DNA of 64,000 nt from Atopsyche davidsoni (Eukaryota > Arthropoda > Insecta > Trichoptera > Hydrobiosidae): contig JAILWY010000007.1 of NCBI GenBank assembly GCA_022113835.1, positions 4,097,001 through 4,161,000 of the forward strand, written 5' to 3'. Position 1 is the stretch's first letter. Each line of letters opens with the position of its first letter. The notes under the pieces are model-generated. The model saw nothing but the letters and a program-made list of their open reading frames with translations. It was not told where the DNA came from and did not search any database. This document shows positions 59,700 through 64,000 of this stretch, piece after piece. Made by a program: the position numbers and the translations under genes.

Positions 59700-62600
59700 A
59701 GCAGCTCAATACCCATGAAACCAAATCATCCAATAAAGTATGAAGTTTTTAAATGTTTCATTAAAATCCAAAATAGGTTAACATATTAAGGAATTCAATA
59801 TTCATTTAGTAAAAAATTAGTCTGGTTCATAATTATTGTACAATCGTCTTACTTGATTTTGAATTGTTATTTATTTATTGTATTGCTCTGATTTATTTTT
59901 ACCAAATATGTCAATATTTTGTAAGCCAACACAGGAATAACCTTGTGGTCTTTTGCATGCACTTGAAGTTGATGCTCGTGAATTTCTAGTAATGTCGACA
60001 AAAGGTTTCTTTAATGAATTTGGGTTTATTGAACAGTCTGGTGGTCTCATTCCTAGACTAACAATCAAAGGTCACACTTCCGGGCTCCTATTGCATCAGG
60101 TTGCATACGATAGACAGGTAGAGAAAGTATCAGCATTATGATTCTACAAAAGGAACCTTGAAGCACGTCTTGAAGGTTGCAACTTAAGAAAAATGGACTT
60201 CACTCGTCTTAAGACACAGATCTTTTATTCTTGCGAGACTGACATCTATCAAGGATATCCACGACAGCTAAGCTCCGCTGAAATCTTTTAAATTTTAACC
60301 TTATCATTCAGGTATTAGGAGGAGCTCTCAAGTTGCGAGATTTTTAGTTTCTTTTTTGGGGCCACCAGGTAAGCATCATGCTTGTATTTATAATAGATTT
60401 TAAGTTTATTGAATCGGAAACAACATTTTACAATTAATCAATATGCATATCTAAAATTTAATAATAAATAGTATATGAAAGCACAATCAAACTGAAGGCT
60501 CGATTTATGTATCATTCAGACGTTTTTAACGCAAGCGCTAAGAATAATGCTTCCTGCAAAAACCTACTTGATTATTTAAATTATAGACTAAAATAAGTGT
60601 GTAACAAACATGATTTTGTAAACAATCTTTGCTAATATTGAATTGTATGTTGCCAATAATTTTTTCAATTCATGAATATATCTATTGTAAATACACAAGT
60701 AATATTGTTATTGTTACATAAGCAAATCTATATTCAGAACTTCAAACCATGTTGTCTCTTTCTAGCTGCGATTGTACTAATCTGTTGAATATATTATTAT
60801 TGTTACAAGTAAATTATATGTCACAGTATTGATAATTTTCCATGTGTCTATTTAGTCACATGGAAGTGGATTGTACTCGAAATATATTATTTCTCAAAAT
60901 CTCGCCAGTGTAATTATATTTTGCTAGGCTTAACTAAAAACTTTTATATTATCTTTGATAAATTTGCAAACTGGTAATTTATGATTGACAATTCGGTGTG
61001 TTACATAGAGATGTTTAAATGTGTTCAGATGGCTGATGATTGTCCGGCGATAAAGCCTTTTTACTTGTCGCTCACAGTTCAGCGAGTTTGTTGTGTTGTT
61101 GCAAAGTTATAACTTGTTTATCTGCATATTTGCTTTGGACTGCAGTTCTTCATCTGGAAGTAAATCTGTTCTAAAATAACGTTAAAGAACATTGCCAAGT
61201 CTTAAGACCTCGTGTGAAACAAAAAAATTGAGTTTTTAAAATTGTTTTTCATATAAAAGTATTGTGATCTTGACAAAATATCTTCATTACAAAATATAAA
61301 TCCAATTTTAGGATGCATTGACTTGTTAATATTAAACGGAGAGCCTTTAAAAATCTGTCATATATGATATGATATTTGATTTACCGAATTTTAATTATCG
61401 AAAGTGTTGTATGTTTTTAATCTTTATGTTGGGCTGCATGTCTGTATCGCCTACTTTTGAATGACTGAGTAAGATGATTAATGATTACCAAGCTGTCATA
61501 TATTTCGTATCCAACAGTATTTTGATCTTAATTGCAGATCACTAATCGTATATAATTTATATACTTAATCAGTCATTCAGAGTTTAGGAGGTAGTCAAGT
61601 GAATAAATATTAAAACAATCTTCCTCTTTCAAAATATTTTATTAAAATATATAAAAGCAAAAATGGAAACATAATGAAAAGTTAGAATAAAATTATACAT
61701 TCATGAATCGTTATCATTAAACAATATGTTATAATAGATCAAAGCTTTATTTAAAAGACTAGCAAGTGTAATTGACTATTTTAGTTACAGAACAGTCTTG
61801 TAAATAATTAGAACAAGGTCTACTCCATATAAGCAAAAATACAGTGCTGCATATTAAGTAAAGATAAACACAACATGGTAGCATACTGAATAAAGTAAGT
61901 TGATATATAGACAAGTTAAGAAGCTACATTGTATTATATTAATAATGGAAGAAACCACGAATCGTTAACAGTTTGAAATGTCAGAACTTTCTGGAATAAC
62001 ACTTATATATTTATTTACTTCGCGATATACTGTATAATTGTAAAACTATTTAATTACTGCATAATAACAACAGCTTAGTAAGATATATTGAAAGTGGAAT
62101 ATTGAATGAAAATGAAATAAAAAATTTGATCTGTCAAATTGTTTAACAATACAAAAATGAAGGAACTGATAAATGACAAACAATTTTGGATATAACTATA
62201 AAAATAATATTAGTGTGGGGTGAACAATTATTTAATTAAAAGATTTTAAAAGATAACTTAAAATGTAGAGATGCATTATTGGTTTAAGTCTCATTAAAAC
62301 GCTAATAAATGTGAATAATATCAACATTAACACCCCCGCTACCTAACGTCATTCATAACCTAATCATTAGGAAAAATTTAAAATTAAATTTTGTGAAATA
62401 AATAGATATTGCAAAACCAATATTCTAAGACCATGTAGACAATATATTTTGTTATTAAATAAGGCCCATAAAAACACTGCGCGTGGTAAATATCTTTTAC
62501 AATTATCCGCCAAGAAACCATGTTTATAATTTTATAGTCAACTATCTCTCTATCAGTATCGCTCGTAATTAAGTTTAGTAATAAAGAGAGAAATTTGGTA

Positions 62601-63721
62601 ATGAAAAATCTAAACTTAGCTGATATACCAAAACAGCCATCGTTTTAAATTGTAGACAGTACGTGAACAATCCGGGTATACGAGGCCTCAGCTAGAACAA
62701 CTGTATTTTTGATGGGCGATGCATTCACCTTTGCCGTTTTATCTTAATTTTGGATATTTGTCACAGCTTCTGGTTTTTATTTACATAACCTAACCAAAAT
62801 CAGGTCATTTCACATGAACTCTGGATTCAATTTATCAAATAAAACAATGCTTGATTCTTTAACATAAATCGATTTTAAAGGCATCATTCTCTGAATGCAG
62901 TGCAAATGAGGCTTAGCAGTTTCAATAATGTCAAATTTGTTACATTCTGGTGAAATCACGATAGGAAAAATAGTTACAATTTAAAATTAATATATAGATT
63001 TGTTGTTTGGTTATTTTCGGCGTACCTACACCCAATTCTTTCAACATTGGCCAACTGAGGAAATAAAGACAGAACTACAAAAACCTGTAAACATACAACA
63101 AATAAATATACACCAATCAACATTACGACAGCCCCCAAATTTTTTTTCTTAAAACTAACAGTAAATTTCCTCGGAGAAGTTAGTCTGATAACTGCAAAAT
63201 AAAGGATGGCTCGCTCACACATGTTATTTTCCAACAAAATGCTAATGACTAAGTAACATATTATAGTGAAAAATATCTTGCGACACGTAAACATCCTAAA
63301 AATTTATCACTATTTAAGCCAAACATTCAATCTCTATTCTATCTCTCCATTTTCAAGATATTTTTTTATACATTTAGACACCGGTGGTAGTAAGTGACAC
63401 CACTCCTCATTCAGCAGTACATTAATATATTGAGATTTATTGCTCGTAATATAGTGATCTGAACAATAGTATGTCAAGCGTGACAATTACCATCAAATAG
63501 AAAGTTTAAATAAAAATCAGTTTGTTGCTTAAGTAGAAATTTAAAAATCGGCACAGCCCCCAGTTTAATACAATAATTTAAAATTGAAATATTCTCGAGA
63601 GTAATTAAAGCTTGACAAGATATATTTGATATCAAATTATAAAAAAAAACCATTATTGACAAAACACATCTGATAATAAATTTAGAATACTCAAAAATAT
63701 ATATTTTTAAACATTGAAACT
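59700..63721. other. AT-rich intergenic DNA
   Basis: No convincing gene was found. At 59950-60150 open frames of about 60 codons occur on both strands over the same sequence (MHALEVDAREFLVMSTKGFF on +). This could be a transposon remnant, but I do not recognise the family. A 106-codon frame at 62974-63294 (-) encodes two hydrophobic segments; its AT-rich codon use and lack of any family likeness make it doubtful. Confidence 0.4.
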
Positions 63722-63727
63722 TTTATT
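63722..63727 (-). terminator. Candidate polyadenylation signal for the right-edge gene
   Basis: AATAAA on the - strand lies 88 bases downstream of the stop codon at 63815-63817, a plausible 3' UTR end. Confidence 0.45.
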
Positions 63728-63814
63728 TCATCCTCAGAGAGGCATCTTTGCTGTTGTACATTTTTACCATTTAATAATTCACAAAATACAAATTTGAAAT
63801 GAAATACTGAAAAA

Positions 63815-64000
63815 TTATTTGTTTCCATTTAATTTCGTTTGTTCCACTTTAGCTTCCTCTAGCTTTGCCTCTTGCTTCTTGTTTTCGGTCCAAAATCGTT
63901 CGAGGCGAGTGAGCCACGTGGCCCAGTGGATTCGCATTTGGTCGGTGTTCAGATGGAAGAAGTCTGCCGTCTCTCCATTGGAATAACTTATCACGAGGAG
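63815..64000 (-). CDS. C-terminus of an unrecognised protein (partial)
   Basis: Reading leftward from the window edge, 61 codons are open: LLVISYSNGETADFFHLNTD, QMRIHWATWLTRLERFWTEN, KKQEAKLEEAKVEQTKLNGN, K, then TAA. The normal base composition and ordered residue pattern (three Trp, strongly patterned aromatic and charged residues) stand out from the AT-driven frames nearby, so this is very likely a real exon. A beta-strand-like LLVISYSNG turn followed by a long amphipathic helix ending in a Lys/Glu-rich tail could be the end of a PH-like fold or of a coiled segment. I cannot name the family. The gene continues beyond 64000. It converges on the MADF-BESS gene with about 4.3 kb between them. 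Confidence 0.7.
   Translation of the reverse strand, partial: LLVISYSNGETADFFHLNTDQMRIHWATWLTRLERFWTENKKQEAKLEEAKVEQTKLNGNK

Noticed and set aside
59953..60141. 62-codon frame MHALEVDAREFL... and an overlapping antisense frame
   Set aside because: Both strands look equally protein-like, and I could not assign a family. It may be a transposon remnant but does not meet the standard for a named feature.
62974..63294. 106-codon hydrophobic frame on - strand
   Set aside because: AT-driven composition rich in Phe/Ile/Leu, no recognisable family, no promoter or splice context; probably chance.

Overview
This window looks like eukaryotic nuclear DNA from an arthropod, most likely an insect. It is very AT-rich and gene-poor, has long introns with canonical GT..AG borders, and carries diverse eukaryotic transposons: Penelope-like, mariner, hAT, pogo-like, a non-LTR retrotransposon and foldback MITEs. 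One gene is of the MADF-BESS class, a family strongly expanded in insects. No bacterial operon, CRISPR array, rRNA or convincing tRNA is seen. The species cannot be named from the sequence alone.

Three host genes are supported. (1) A globin on the + strand has two coding exons here (22836-23067 and 43326-43463), separated by a 20.26 kb intron. Its 5' exon or exons, encoding the N-terminus and helices A-B, were not found. The two exon borders fall at the ancient globin intron positions B12.2 and G7.0, and CD1 Phe, E7 His and F8 His are all present. (2) A complete two-exon MADF-BESS DNA-binding protein of 205 aa lies on the + strand (58219-58357 and 58967-59445) behind a GC-rich promoter-like stretch. 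(3) The C-terminal 61 codons of an unrecognised protein on the - strand run off the right edge (63815-64000).

The most striking object is in the globin intron: a 4.2 kb Penelope-like retroelement insertion (32977-37187). It consists of two 5'-truncated copies arranged head to head as 2,021-bp arms that match wherever I compared them. Each copy has an open reading frame for a reverse transcriptase (YVDD) fused to a GIY-YIG endonuclease. The insertion is flanked by a perfect 12-bp target-site duplication. A 0.3 kb relative at 25258-25549 has the same foldback plan and the same asymmetric tail but keeps only the terminal sequence. Both carry a motif resembling a hammerhead ribozyme core.

Region by region: 1-11.5 kb, AT-rich DNA with no recognised gene; 11.56-12.49 kb, a degenerate hAT element with 8-bp duplications; 12.5-13.04 kb, a 91-bp tandem duplication and a GC-rich island; 13.0-22.8 kb, gene-free DNA probably within or upstream of the globin gene; 22.8-43.5 kb, globin exons and the large transposon-laden intron, whose last kilobase holds a retrotransposon fragment, a small MITE and a long-arm TTAA foldback element; 43.5-50 kb, globin 3' flank; 50.1-50.6 kb, a mariner relic; 50.6-56 kb, flanking DNA with scattered GC-richer patches, simple repeats and a TATA-like box with a short ORF; 56.1-57.3 kb, two pogo-like MITEs, one split by a second copy of the TTAA repeat; 57.4-59.5 kb, the MADF-BESS gene; 59.5-64 kb, gene-free DNA and the 3' end of the last gene. 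The host genes show no evident functional link to one another.
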